Assembly: GCF_028621955.1 (NCBI RefSeq)
Contig: NZ_CP117516.1
Location: 1,510,001-1,574,000 of the forward strand
Direction: 5' to 3'
DNA from: Erythrobacter sp. BLCC-B19
GTDB taxonomy: Bacteria > Pseudomonadota > Alphaproteobacteria > Sphingomonadales > Sphingomonadaceae
Length of the DNA stretch: 64,000 nt
Positions 8,482 through 15,875 of this stretch are shown here, piece by piece. The stretch's first letter is position 1, and each line of letters opens with the position of its first letter. The notes below the pieces were generated by a model. The model was not told where the DNA came from and did no database searches. It saw only the letters and a program-made list of their open reading frames with translations. The translations under genes were made by a program, and so were the position numbers.

Positions 8482-8489
8482 AGAGCCCC

Positions 8490-8984
8490 ATGGCCAAGCG
8501 CAAGACCGCCCTCGACCACCTCAACAGCGGGCGAGAGCCGCATATCGTCCACATGATCCCGCCCGGCGCCCCCGGCTATCGCGAGGCGGAAGGCGGCGCG
8601 ATGGTTGTGTCCAGCCCGGCTGAGGTGAATGCGCTGGTGCGCACGCTGCGGCCGGGCGAGATCGTCACGCTCGACGATCTGCGACAGGCGCTCGCCCGGC
8701 GGCATGGCGTTGCGGTGGCGTGTCCGGTCTCGACCGCGATCTTCCTGGGCATGGCCGCCCGCGCCGCCGAGGAGCAGCGCCCCGTCCTGCCCGATGCGGC
8801 GCTGACCCCGTGGTGGCGGGTTCTGAAGAAGGGCGGCTTCCTCAATCCCAAATACCCCGGCGGCACCGACGCGCAGCAGGCGCTGCTCGCGGCCGAGGGC
8901 GTGCGCGTCTCGCCGCTGCGGCGCAAGCCTGCCGTGTTCGATTACGCGGAACGCCGCCCGGCTGACCGGATAGAGGAGCGTTGA
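8490..8984 (+). CDS. MGMT/Atl1-like family protein
   Basis: The 164-residue protein resembles the alkyltransferase-like DNA-binding domain: a helix-turn-helix-like segment (GEIVTLDDLRQALARRHG, then ACPVSTAIFLG) followed by PWWRVLKKGGFLNPKYPGG and QQALLAAEGV, matching the order seen in Atl1/MGMT proteins. The catalytic PCHR cysteine of true methyltransferases is absent, since PWWRV occupies the place. It may bind or flip damaged bases without repairing them, but this divergent subfamily is uncharacterised. Its ribosome-binding site is buried in the hairpin upstream. It converges on the arsenic operon, 4 bp from the aqpS stop. Confidence 0.75.
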   Translation: MAKRKTALDHLNSGREPHIVHMIPPGAPGYREAEGGAMVVSSPAEVNALVRTLRPGEIVTLDDLRQALARRHGVAVACPVSTAIFLGMAARAAEEQRPVLPDAALTPWWRVLKKGGFLNPKYPGGTDAQQALLAAEGVRVSPLRRKPAVFDYAERRPADRIEER

Positions 8985-8988
8985 GGGC

Positions 8989-9657
8989 TCAGGCGGCGGG
9001 GGTGGTCTCTCTGCGCGGGAACAGCAGCGCCGCCGCTCCCATCGCTGCCAGCGCTCCGGCAAACTGCGCCGCCACGAAGCCCGGCACATCCCCCGGCGCG
9101 ATCCCTGCGAAGGTGTCCGAAAGGCTGCGCGCGATGGTGATCGCGGGATTGGCGAAGCTGGTTGACGAGGTGAACCAGTACCCGGCCGCGATATAGAGCG
9201 CGACGCTGACCGGCACCCAGTCGCGGCGCGCTTCCAGCGTGGCGAGGATCGTCAGCACCAGCCCGAAGGTCGCAATTGCCTCGCCCGCCCACTGGCCCAT
9301 GCCGGTGCGCGCGGTGGTGCTCACCTGCGCAATCGGCAGGTCGAACATCAGGTGCGCCGCCCATACGCCGATCACCCCGCCTGCCAGCTGCACCGCGCCA
9401 TAGGCGAGCGCCATGCCCGCCCCGATCTCGCGGCGCAGCGCGAAGACCAGAGTCACCGCCGGATTGAAATGCGCGCCCGAAATCGGCCCCAGCATGGTGA
9501 TCAGCACGAACAGCATCGCCGCCGTCGCCAGCGTGTTGCCGATCAGTGCGATGGCGACATTCCCGCCCGCAAGGCCCTCGGCCATGATCCCTGATCCGAC
9601 CACGGTGGCAAACAGGAAGAAGCTTCCCAAGCCTTCCGCAAACAGCGCACGGTTCAC
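8989..9657 (-). CDS. aqpS: aquaglyceroporin of the arsenic operon (AqpS-like)
   Basis: The 222-residue integral membrane protein has six predicted helices and both MIP-family signature loops: GAHFNPAV (NPA at 65-67) and SFANPAIT (170-172) with the selectivity-filter Arg177. It is the last gene of arsR-arsI-arsC-aqpS and overlaps arsC by 4 bp. In Sinorhizobium meliloti the AqpS channel releases arsenite formed by ArsC down its gradient, in place of an ArsB or Acr3 pump. No pump gene is present here, so the same logic is inferred; passage of methylarsenite is also possible given arsI. Confidence 0.88.
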   Translation of the reverse strand: MNRALFAEGLGSFFLFATVVGSGIMAEGLAGGNVAIALIGNTLATAAMLFVLITMLGPISGAHFNPAVTLVFALRREIGAGMALAYGAVQLAGGVIGVWAAHLMFDLPIAQVSTTARTGMGQWAGEAIATFGLVLTILATLEARRDWVPVSVALYIAAGYWFTSSTSFANPAITIARSLSDTFAGIAPGDVPGFVAAQFAGALAAMGAAALLFPRRETTPAA

Positions 9658-10145
9658 GCTGCACCCTCCATCTGGCCGATTGCAGCAAGGCGGGTCTGCA
9701 ATTCGGCGCGCTCCATCGTCTCGAACGGCAGGGTGAGGAAGGCTTCGGCGCGCAGCGTCAGCCAGTCCCAGGTCTGCGCGAAGGCCGCATCGACCGCCGC
9801 ATCGTCACCCGTCACCGCCGCCGGATCGGGCAGGCCCCAATGCGCCCGCAGGGGCGTGCCGGGGAAAATCGGACAGGCCTCGCCGGCCGCACTGCCGCAA
9901 ACGGTGATGACGAGATCGATCACAGGCGCATCGGGGCCGGTGAAGACATTCCAGCTCTTGGACTGGAGCCCGGATGCGTCAATCCCGCGCGCCGCCAGCA
10001 GCCGCAGCGCGCCAAGATGCACCGCGCCCTTGGGTTGGCTCCCCGCGCTGAAGGCCGTCACCCGCCCCGCGCCGAGCCGGTTCAGGATCACCTCGCCAAG
10101 GATCGAGCGGGCGGAATTGCCCGTGCACAGCACCAGAATGTTCAT
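9654..10145 (-). CDS. arsC: arsenate reductase, low-molecular-weight phosphatase type
   Basis: The 163-residue protein begins MNILVLCTGNSARS, giving the C-X5-R phosphatase loop with Cys7 and Arg13. Resolving cysteines typical of the thioredoxin- or mycothiol-coupled class are at Cys83 and Cys91, and the general acid is probably Asp107 in GLPDPA. It reduces arsenate to arsenite in the cytoplasm. The gene starts 21 bp after arsI and overlaps aqpS by 4 bp, so it is part of one transcript. The C-terminal tail of about 25 residues beyond the usual fold is Glu- and Arg-rich and of unknown role. Confidence 0.92.
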   Translation of the reverse strand: MNILVLCTGNSARSILGEVILNRLGAGRVTAFSAGSQPKGAVHLGALRLLAARGIDASGLQSKSWNVFTGPDAPVIDLVITVCGSAAGEACPIFPGTPLRAHWGLPDPAAVTGDDAAVDAAFAQTWDWLTLRAEAFLTLPFETMERAELQTRLAAIGQMEGAA

Positions 10146-10166
10146 GTGTCGCCCCCGCGGTTCAGA

Positions 10167-10658
10167 TCAGCAGCAGCCCGAGGCCTTGGCCGGCACGGGC
10201 GCAGGCGCGGAAGCCGCTTGCGGCACGCAGCAGGCCCCTGCCGCCGCATCGGCATTCGCCAGCTGGTCGAAATCGGGGCTGCCGCCATAGGTGGTGCTGC
10301 CGCCGGTGGTGAGGAAGGCTTCCCACACCACGCCGTCAGGATCGGCGATCCAGCTCTTTTCCGATTGGGCATAGCAGCAGGTGGTCGCGCCTTCTTCCAG
10401 AACCGGGCGGTCGGCGGCCTTGAGGCGGGCATAGACTTCGGCCAGTTCCTCGGCATTTTCGACCTGAAGGCCGACGTGCTCGATCCCCTTCGTGGCGCCC
10501 TCGCGCATCGAGATTGCGAAGTTGATCCGCGGGTCTTCGAGCATCCACTTGGCATAGTCCGCCTTCACCACTTCGGGCGCGCTGCCGAACAGGTGGGTGT
10601 AGAAGGCGATCGAGGCATCAAGGTCGGTCACGCCGACGTGCAGGTGGAAGCGCTTCAC
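10167..10658 (-). CDS. arsI: ArsI/CadI-type C-As lyase (VOC family)
   Basis: A 163-residue VOC-fold protein with all features expected of ArsI: His5, His61 and Glu113 as Fe(II) ligands and the vicinal pair Cys94-Cys95 (TTCCYAQ) that binds trivalent organoarsenicals; the positions nearly match those known for Thermomonospora ArsI. ArsI cleaves the carbon-arsenic bond of methylarsenite and reduced aromatic arsenicals, yielding arsenite. After the catalytic domain comes an Ala/Pro-rich tail with two more Cys-Cys pairs (143-144 and 162-163), perhaps extra arsenic ligands. It overlaps arsR by 4 bp. Confidence 0.9.
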   Translation of the reverse strand: MKRFHLHVGVTDLDASIAFYTHLFGSAPEVVKADYAKWMLEDPRINFAISMREGATKGIEHVGLQVENAEELAEVYARLKAADRPVLEEGATTCCYAQSEKSWIADPDGVVWEAFLTTGGSTTYGGSPDFDQLANADAAAGACCVPQAASAPAPVPAKASGCC

Positions 10659-10996
10659 AGGACAGTCTCCTTTTCGGGCTGGGGCGTGCAGGCGGCCTTG
10701 TCCTCGCAGGGCAGGCCGCCGCAGCAGTTTTCGGTGAGGTAGCCCATCAGCGCGTTCATCGCGCCGTAGTCGGCCGAATAGATGATCGAACGGCTTTCGC
10801 GCCGCTGGGTGACCAGCCCGGCATGGGCGAGCTGAGCGAGGTGGAAGCTCATCGAAGACGCGGGAACGCCAAGCTGCTCGGCAAGCGCGCCGGCGGCAAT
10901 GCCTCGCGATCCGGCCTGCACCAGCAAGCGGAAGGCGGCGAGGCGGTGTTCCTGCGCCAGAGCGCCAAGGGCGCGGATGACAAGATCGGCTTGCAT
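10655..10996 (-). CDS. arsR: ArsR arsenic-responsive repressor
   Basis: This 113-residue winged-helix repressor has its DNA-reading helix around residues 45-60 (VPASSMSFHLAQLAHAG). Cysteines cluster near the C-terminus: Cys91-Cys92 (ENCCGG), Cys97 and Cys103. The N-terminal CVCDLC motif of the E. coli-type ArsR is absent, so this is one of the variants with a relocated As(III) site. It is the promoter-proximal gene of arsR-arsI-arsC-aqpS and overlaps arsI by 4 bp. A perfect inverted repeat just upstream (11014-11037) is its probable operator. Confidence 0.93.
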   Translation of the reverse strand: MQADLVIRALGALAQEHRLAAFRLLVQAGSRGIAAGALAEQLGVPASSMSFHLAQLAHAGLVTQRRESRSIIYSADYGAMNALMGYLTENCCGGLPCEDKAACTPQPEKETVL

Positions 10997-11013
10997 GGAC
11001 GATGCTCCAACGA

Positions 11014-11037
11014 TTCGATAAAAATGGAAATATCGAA
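11014..11037 (-). promoter_or_regulatory. ArsR operator candidate
   Basis: TTCGATA (11014-11020) and TATCGAA (11031-11037) form a perfect 7-bp inverted repeat with a 10-bp A/T-rich spacer, 18 to 41 bp upstream of the arsR start. Its size, position and A+T content in a G+C-rich genome fit an ArsR dimer site overlapping the promoter. Binding is inferred. Confidence 0.6.
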
Positions 11038-11632
11038 CTCAGGTAGATGCGTCAATCATCATTCGCAGGTCGGATTCGGATCGAGGGCAGATCTATGCGA
11101 GGGCTGTCTGTGCTGTGGTCGGCAAATTCCGCCTGGCCGTCCGCACGCCTTTCCGACCCCTCCGGCGCAACAATCGAACCCCGTCCCGTGCAAAAGATTC
11201 ACGGGTGGATTCGAATGATTCACTCCCCATATTTTTCTTCACAGATTCAGTTTGGGGCTTGCACAGCTCGCGACTCAAGCTTGCTCCACGCGTCGCGGGT
11301 TTGTGACAGGGTGATGAAGGCCTCGGGATGGTAACTAGGGGCTTAATCTGCCGTTGACGGGAATCCCCGGCTGATTCATCATCTAGTGGTTCGGCGCAAA
11401 TCGGACCCCCAAGCCATGGTGACTCCCAGCCGCTCCTCAGCGGAGCAGACGGGGGAGGAGTAGCCCCGGCAGACAGGGCCGCCGCGCGCCGCAAATGGGA
11501 TCAACCGACCTGCCATCACGCCCGAATTCGGGGTGATCTGTTGGCAAGTCTGTGGACCAACCGGTATAGAACAGAATCGGAACATGGCCCCTTGCGTCAT
11601 AGTCCCGATTCGGGGGACAAGTGGGGCTGACA
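11038..11632 (+). other. long non-coding leader region before nrdA
   Basis: About 595 bp lie between the divergent arsR and nrdA genes with no convincing coding frame. Around 11423-11457 there is a nested stem: CTCCC (11423-11427) pairs with GGGAG (11453-11457), enclosing CCGCT-CCTC-AGCGG (11430-11443). An A/T-rich patch at 11216-11245 may hold a promoter. I could not identify a convincing NrdR-box pair, and the conserved core of a cobalamin riboswitch is not present. Confidence 0.4.
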
Positions 11633-13666
11633 ATGGATTTCAAGGCGAGCGACAACGTGCCCAATGACGCGGTGAATACCGGTGTGACCAATGAACTGGA
11701 TGCGGGCGCGCCTGCGGCGGGGGATGAAAAGGCTGTGACAATGAAAACCACTGATAGCGGTTCGGACGCACTGATCGCCGCCAAGGCGGGCGAAGCGCTC
11801 GTGGGCGCGATGGCGAGTGCGATGAAGGATGCCGCCAAGGCTGACAGCAAGAAGGTCAACGACCGCCGGTTCACGATCGTGACCGACGCCAGCCGCGACG
11901 CGCGCCTCACCGATTTCGGCAAGGACACGCTGACCGACCGCTATCTGCTGCCCGGCGAGGTCTATCAGGATCTCTTTGCCCGCGTGGCCGATGCCTATGC
12001 CGACGATCAGGAGCACGCCCAGCGGCTCTATGACTACATTTCGAACCTGTGGTTCATGCCCGCGACCCCCGTTCTCTCGAACGGCGGCACCAACCGCGGC
12101 CTGCCGATCTCCTGCTATCTCAATTCGGTCGAGGACAGCCTCGAAGGCATCGTCGGCACCTGGAACGAGAACGTGTGGCTCGCCTCGAAGGGCGGCGGGA
12201 TCGGCACCTATTGGGGCAATGTCCGCGGGATCGGCGAGCCGGTCGGCCTCAACGGCAAGACCAGCGGCATCATTCCTTTCGTGCGCGTGATGGACAGCCT
12301 GACGCTGGCGATCTCGCAGGGCAGCCTGCGCCGCGGGTCGGCCGCGTGCTATCTCGACATCAGCCACCCGGAAATCGAGGAGTTCCTCGAAATCCGCAAG
12401 CCTTCGGGCGACTTCAACCGCAAGGCGCTGAACCTCCACCACGGCGTGCTCGTCACCGACGAGTTCATGGAAGCCGTGCGCGAAGGCGCCGAGTTCGAAC
12501 TCAAGTCCCCGCGTGACGGCAGCGTGCGCGGCAAGGTCGATGCGCGTTCGCTGTTCCAGAAGCTGGTCGAAACCCGGCTGGCGACCGGCGAGCCCTACAT
12601 CGTCTTCAACGACACCGTGAACCGAATGATGCCCAAGCATCACCGCGATCTCGGCCTCAAGGTCTCGACTTCGAACCTGTGCTCGGAAATCACCCTGCCG
12701 ACCGGGATCGACCACCTCGGCAATGACCGCACGGCGGTGTGCTGTCTCTCCTCGCTCAACCTTGAAACCTGGGAAGAGTGGAAGGGCGACAAGCAGTTCA
12801 TCGAGGACGTGATGCGCTTCCTCGACAACGTGCTGCAGGACTATATCGACCGCGCGCCGGACGAGATGGCCCGCGCCAAGTATTCCGCCTCGCGCGAACG
12901 CAGCGTGGGCCTCGGGGTGATGGGCTTCCACTCCTACCTCCAGCAGAAGGGCGTCGCCTTCGAAAGCGCGATGGCCAAGGCGCTGAACCTCCAGATGTTC
13001 AAGCACATCCACGCCAAGGCCTCGGAAGCCTCGATGCTGCTGGCGCAGGAGCGCGGGCCGTGCCCCGATGCGGCCGATATGGGCGCGATGGAGCGGTTCA
13101 GCTGCAAGATGGCGATCGCGCCGACCGCGTCGATCTCGATCATCTGCGGCGGCACCTCGGCCTGCATCGAGCCGATCCCGGCCAATATCTACACCCACAA
13201 GACCCTGTCGGGCAGCTTCATCGTCAAGAACCCCTATCTTGAAAAGCTGCTCGAGAAGAAGGCGAAGAACTCGACCAATGTCTGGAACTCGATCCTCGAA
13301 CGCGGCGGATCGGTCCAGCACCTCGACTTCCTGACGCCGGAGGAGAAGGCGGTCTACAAGACCAGCTTCGAGATCGACCAGCGCTGGCTGCTCGAATTCG
13401 CCGCCGACCGCACGCCCTATATCGATCAGGCCCAGTCGCTGAACCTGTTCATCCCGGCCGATGTCGACAAGTGGGACCTGATGATGCTGCACTATCAGGC
13501 GTGGGAACGCGGCATCAAGTCGCTCTATTACCTGCGCTCCAAGAGCGTGCAGCGCGCCGGCTTCGTCGGCGGGGTGGAGGCGGACAACACCTCCGAAGCC
13601 CCCCGGATCGAACTCTCCGCCAGCGGGGAGCAGACCGATTACGAGGAATGCCTGAGCTGCCAGTAG
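11633..13666 (+). CDS. nrdA: ribonucleoside-diphosphate reductase, large subunit
   Basis: A class I ribonucleotide reductase alpha chain of about 677 residues from the ATG at 11633; an in-frame GTG at 11621 is possible. Redox cysteines are Cys161 (LPISCYLNS) and Cys370/371 (AVCCLSSLN). The radical-site motif N-x-C-x-E is SNLCSEITLP (Asn348, Cys350, Glu352), and the C-terminal swinging pair is in CLSCQ. The N-terminal 80 residues are Ala/Asp-rich and lack the ATP-cone normally present in NrdA, so dATP overall-activity control through that domain is not expected. It is followed by a small membrane-protein gene and then nrdB. Confidence 0.96.
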   Translation: MDFKASDNVPNDAVNTGVTNELDAGAPAAGDEKAVTMKTTDSGSDALIAAKAGEALVGAMASAMKDAAKADSKKVNDRRFTIVTDASRDARLTDFGKDTLTDRYLLPGEVYQDLFARVADAYADDQEHAQRLYDYISNLWFMPATPVLSNGGTNRGLPISCYLNSVEDSLEGIVGTWNENVWLASKGGGIGTYWGNVRGIGEPVGLNGKTSGIIPFVRVMDSLTLAISQGSLRRGSAACYLDISHPEIEEFLEIRKPSGDFNRKALNLHHGVLVTDEFMEAVREGAEFELKSPRDGSVRGKVDARSLFQKLVETRLATGEPYIVFNDTVNRMMPKHHRDLGLKVSTSNLCSEITLPTGIDHLGNDRTAVCCLSSLNLETWEEWKGDKQFIEDVMRFLDNVLQDYIDRAPDEMARAKYSASRERSVGLGVMGFHSYLQQKGVAFESAMAKALNLQMFKHIHAKASEASMLLAQERGPCPDAADMGAMERFSCKMAIAPTASISIICGGTSACIEPIPANIYTHKTLSGSFIVKNPYLEKLLEKKAKNSTNVWNSILERGGSVQHLDFLTPEEKAVYKTSFEIDQRWLLEFAADRTPYIDQAQSLNLFIPADVDKWDLMMLHYQAWERGIKSLYYLRSKSVQRAGFVGGVEADNTSEAPRIELSASGEQTDYEECLSCQ

Positions 13667-13739
13667 GCCGTGGGCCGGGCGGGCGCGGGGCACCCTTGCG
13701 CCTGCTCGCCGACCGAAGGGTCAAGGGGGAGAGACCGCT

Positions 13740-13928
13740 ATGAACATACCCGTCGCCGCCGCGCTGCTCGGCCTTGCGGTCAGTCTGTGGTTCGGCATCG
13801 CCGCGGTGCGCGAGTTGCGCCGCGATACGCCCGGCCACTCCTTCAACGCCGCGATGATCCACATCGCGATGGTGACCCTGTTCGTGCCCTTCTGCCTGAT
13901 CGTGATCGTCACCTACTGGAACCGCTGA
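13740..13928 (+). CDS. small two-helix membrane protein between nrdA and nrdB
   Basis: The 62-residue protein has two hydrophobic helices (about residues 5-22 and 40-58) separated by a charged loop (RELRRDTPGHSF). The ATG at 13740 is preceded by AAGGGGGAGAG, a strong ribosome-binding site, which supports real translation. It begins 73 bp after nrdA and ends 72 bp before nrdB, so it is probably on the same transcript. I do not recognise the family. Its place inside the nrd operon is unusual; a link to nucleotide metabolism is only a guess. Confidence 0.7.
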   Translation: MNIPVAAALLGLAVSLWFGIAAVRELRRDTPGHSFNAAMIHIAMVTLFVPFCLIVIVTYWNR

Positions 13929-14000
13929 ATCCGCCGTTTGAATCCGGGCGCCCCGGCGCACCGTATCTGTTACAAAGAACACCCTTAGGAGTATCCGCCC

Positions 14001-15050
14001 ATGTCGCTGCTCGAAGCCCGCAACACCTACAAGCCCTTCCAGTACCCCTGGGCCTATGACTTCTGGAAGCGCCAGCAGCAGATCCACTGGATGCCGGAAG
14101 AAGTGCCGCTGGGCGAGGATTGCCGCGACTGGGCGCAGAAGATCACCGATCACGAGCGCAACCTGCTCACCCAAATCTTCCGCTTCTTCACCCAGGCCGA
14201 TGTCGAGGTGCAGAACTGCTACCACGAAAACTACGGCCGGGTGTTCAAGCCGACCGAGGTGAAGATGATGCTCGCCGCCTTCTCCAACATGGAGACGGTG
14301 CACATCGCCGCCTATTCACACCTGCTCGACACCATCGGGATGCCCGAGACCGAATACAGCGCCTTCCTCGAATATGAGGAAATGAAGGACAAGCACGACT
14401 TCCTCGGCCAGTTCGGCGTCGACACCGATGAAGACATCGCCCGCACGCTGGCAGCCTTCGGCGGCTTCACCGAGGGGCTCCAGCTCTTCGCCTCCTTCGC
14501 GATGCTGATGAACTTCCCGCGCTTCAACAAGATGAAGGGCATGGGCCAGATCGTCAGCTGGTCGGTGCGCGACGAGAGCCTGCACTGCGAGGGCATCATC
14601 AAGCTGTTCCACACCTTCTGCGAGGAACGCCAGTGCCTCACCAAGTCGGTCAAGGAAGACCTGATCGACATCTGCCAGAAGACCGTGCGCCTCGAAGACG
14701 CCTTCATCGACCTCGCCTTCGAAATGGGCCCGGTCAACGGCATGAGCGCCAAGGAGATCAAGCGCTACATCCGCTACATCGCCGACTGGCGCCTGAAGCA
14801 GCTGGGCCTGCAGGAGATCTACATGATCGAAGAGCACCCCCTGCCTTGGCTCCAGCCGCTGCTGAACGGCGTCGAACACGCCAACTTCTTTGAAACCCGC
14901 GCGACGGAATATTCGAAGGGCGCGACGCGGGGTGACTGGAACACCGTGTGGTCGTCGTTTGACAAGCGGCAAAAAGCGAAGGCTGCGAACGAGCCGGGCG
15001 CTGCGGGTGAGGCTGAGGCTGGGCTGTTTGGGGTGCAGGCGGCGGAGTAG
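14001..15050 (+). CDS. nrdB: ribonucleoside-diphosphate reductase, small subunit
   Basis: A 349-residue NrdB ferritin-like protein. Metal ligands can be aligned with the E. coli protein: Asp67, Glu98 and His101 (NMETVHIAAY), Glu158, Glu192 and His195 (RDESLHCE). The tyrosyl-radical residue is Tyr105, seven positions after Glu98 as expected, so this is a radical-storing class Ia/Ib-type subunit. No ATP-cone is fused to either end. The C-terminal 30 residues are Ala/Glu-rich. AGGAG precedes the ATG. A foreign-looking two-gene unit begins 3 bp after its stop. Confidence 0.96.
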   Translation: MSLLEARNTYKPFQYPWAYDFWKRQQQIHWMPEEVPLGEDCRDWAQKITDHERNLLTQIFRFFTQADVEVQNCYHENYGRVFKPTEVKMMLAAFSNMETVHIAAYSHLLDTIGMPETEYSAFLEYEEMKDKHDFLGQFGVDTDEDIARTLAAFGGFTEGLQLFASFAMLMNFPRFNKMKGMGQIVSWSVRDESLHCEGIIKLFHTFCEERQCLTKSVKEDLIDICQKTVRLEDAFIDLAFEMGPVNGMSAKEIKRYIRYIADWRLKQLGLQEIYMIEEHPLPWLQPLLNGVEHANFFETRATEYSKGATRGDWNTVWSSFDKRQKAKAANEPGAAGEAEAGLFGVQAAE

Positions 15051-15053
15051 GGG

Positions 15054-15875
15054 GTGAAAACGCAGCTGTATTATAAGCAAGTGCAAGAAGGATTCTCTAC
15101 TCCTTCAGTTCGGGAAGCCTCTTCAGGAGTGCTGTTCCCGGTGCGGCTGCGTACCCGCGAGTTTCCGCCAGAAGGTGCGCATATCGCGCTTTTGGCTCGG
15201 TGCGATGACGGTGGTCTATATTTTTGCAAGGGTGATCAATCTGGTTTGCCTTGCCGTATGAGAGAAGCATTCGGCACCCTCTTTGCTGCTGAGGTAGGTC
15301 TTGCGCCTCCCGACTTTCGGATCGTTGAGGATGAGCAAACCGGGGAAACCTTTTTTGGGTCGCGGGCCTCTCCGAGCACCGCAGATGAGGTGGCTCGCAA
15401 ACGGTTCCTTAGGACGTCCCGGACTGATGAACTGGGACGCCATTTGGACTACCCGGGTAGGTGGCTTAGCCAACTTTATGTCCTAGACATGTTCCTGCAC
15501 AATTGGGATCGAAGCGCTTCGAACCTGATTGCGGTTCGTGACGGTCCCCTCCTGCGCATCCGTCCGATCGATTTCTCAGGCATCGAACTTGGCACCTGCG
15601 CAATCAGTGATTTTCCCGATGGTCGCACCGAGACACTTGCAGTCGCCCGGCAACTGCGGCAGGTGCATGGCTTCTTCGAAGACTCAGCACTTCAGATGCT
15701 GGACAGCATCGCGGCTATCCCGCCGTCTGTGATCGCGAGCTTCTTTAGAGAACTGCCAACGGAGTGGATCAGCGCACATGAAATGGGCAGGATCGTTGAA
15801 CTTTGGGCTGGGGAGGGCCTAGAGATGAGAATCAACCTTCTGCGCGAGGGGCTGATGAATGGCCGGCTCCTCTAG
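15054..15875 (+). CDS. HipA-like kinase domain protein
   Basis: A 273-residue protein starting at GTG, three bases after the nrdB stop. It has a single HipA-type kinase fold: Lys59 in LYFCKGD as the ATP-binding lysine, the catalytic loop FLHNWDRSASNLI (Asp152, Asn157) and a DFG-like IDFSG (Asp173). It lacks the N-terminal subdomain of full-length HipA (about 440 residues), matching the short HipA-like family. It overlaps the next gene by 17 bp. Base composition is clearly more A+T-rich than nrdB. Partner and substrate are unknown; a toxin-antitoxin or stress role is possible but unproven. Confidence 0.82.
   Translation: MKTQLYYKQVQEGFSTPSVREASSGVLFPVRLRTREFPPEGAHIALLARCDDGGLYFCKGDQSGLPCRMREAFGTLFAAEVGLAPPDFRIVEDEQTGETFFGSRASPSTADEVARKRFLRTSRTDELGRHLDYPGRWLSQLYVLDMFLHNWDRSASNLIAVRDGPLLRIRPIDFSGIELGTCAISDFPDGRTETLAVARQLRQVHGFFEDSALQMLDSIAAIPPSVIASFFRELPTEWISAHEMGRIVELWAGEGLEMRINLLREGLMNGRLL

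Noticed and set aside
11500..11632. GACCTGCC before nrdA resembling a B12 box
   Set aside because: Other conserved cobalamin-riboswitch segments are missing, and the enzyme is class I, not B12-dependent class II.
13960..13975. GTTACAAAG before nrdB resembling part of the dispersed element
   Set aside because: Only nine bases match and none of the other blocks is present.
15054..15875. Full HipA toxin with HipB antitoxin
   Set aside because: The protein is about 170 residues shorter than HipA and the partner has no helix-turn-helix of the HipB type.
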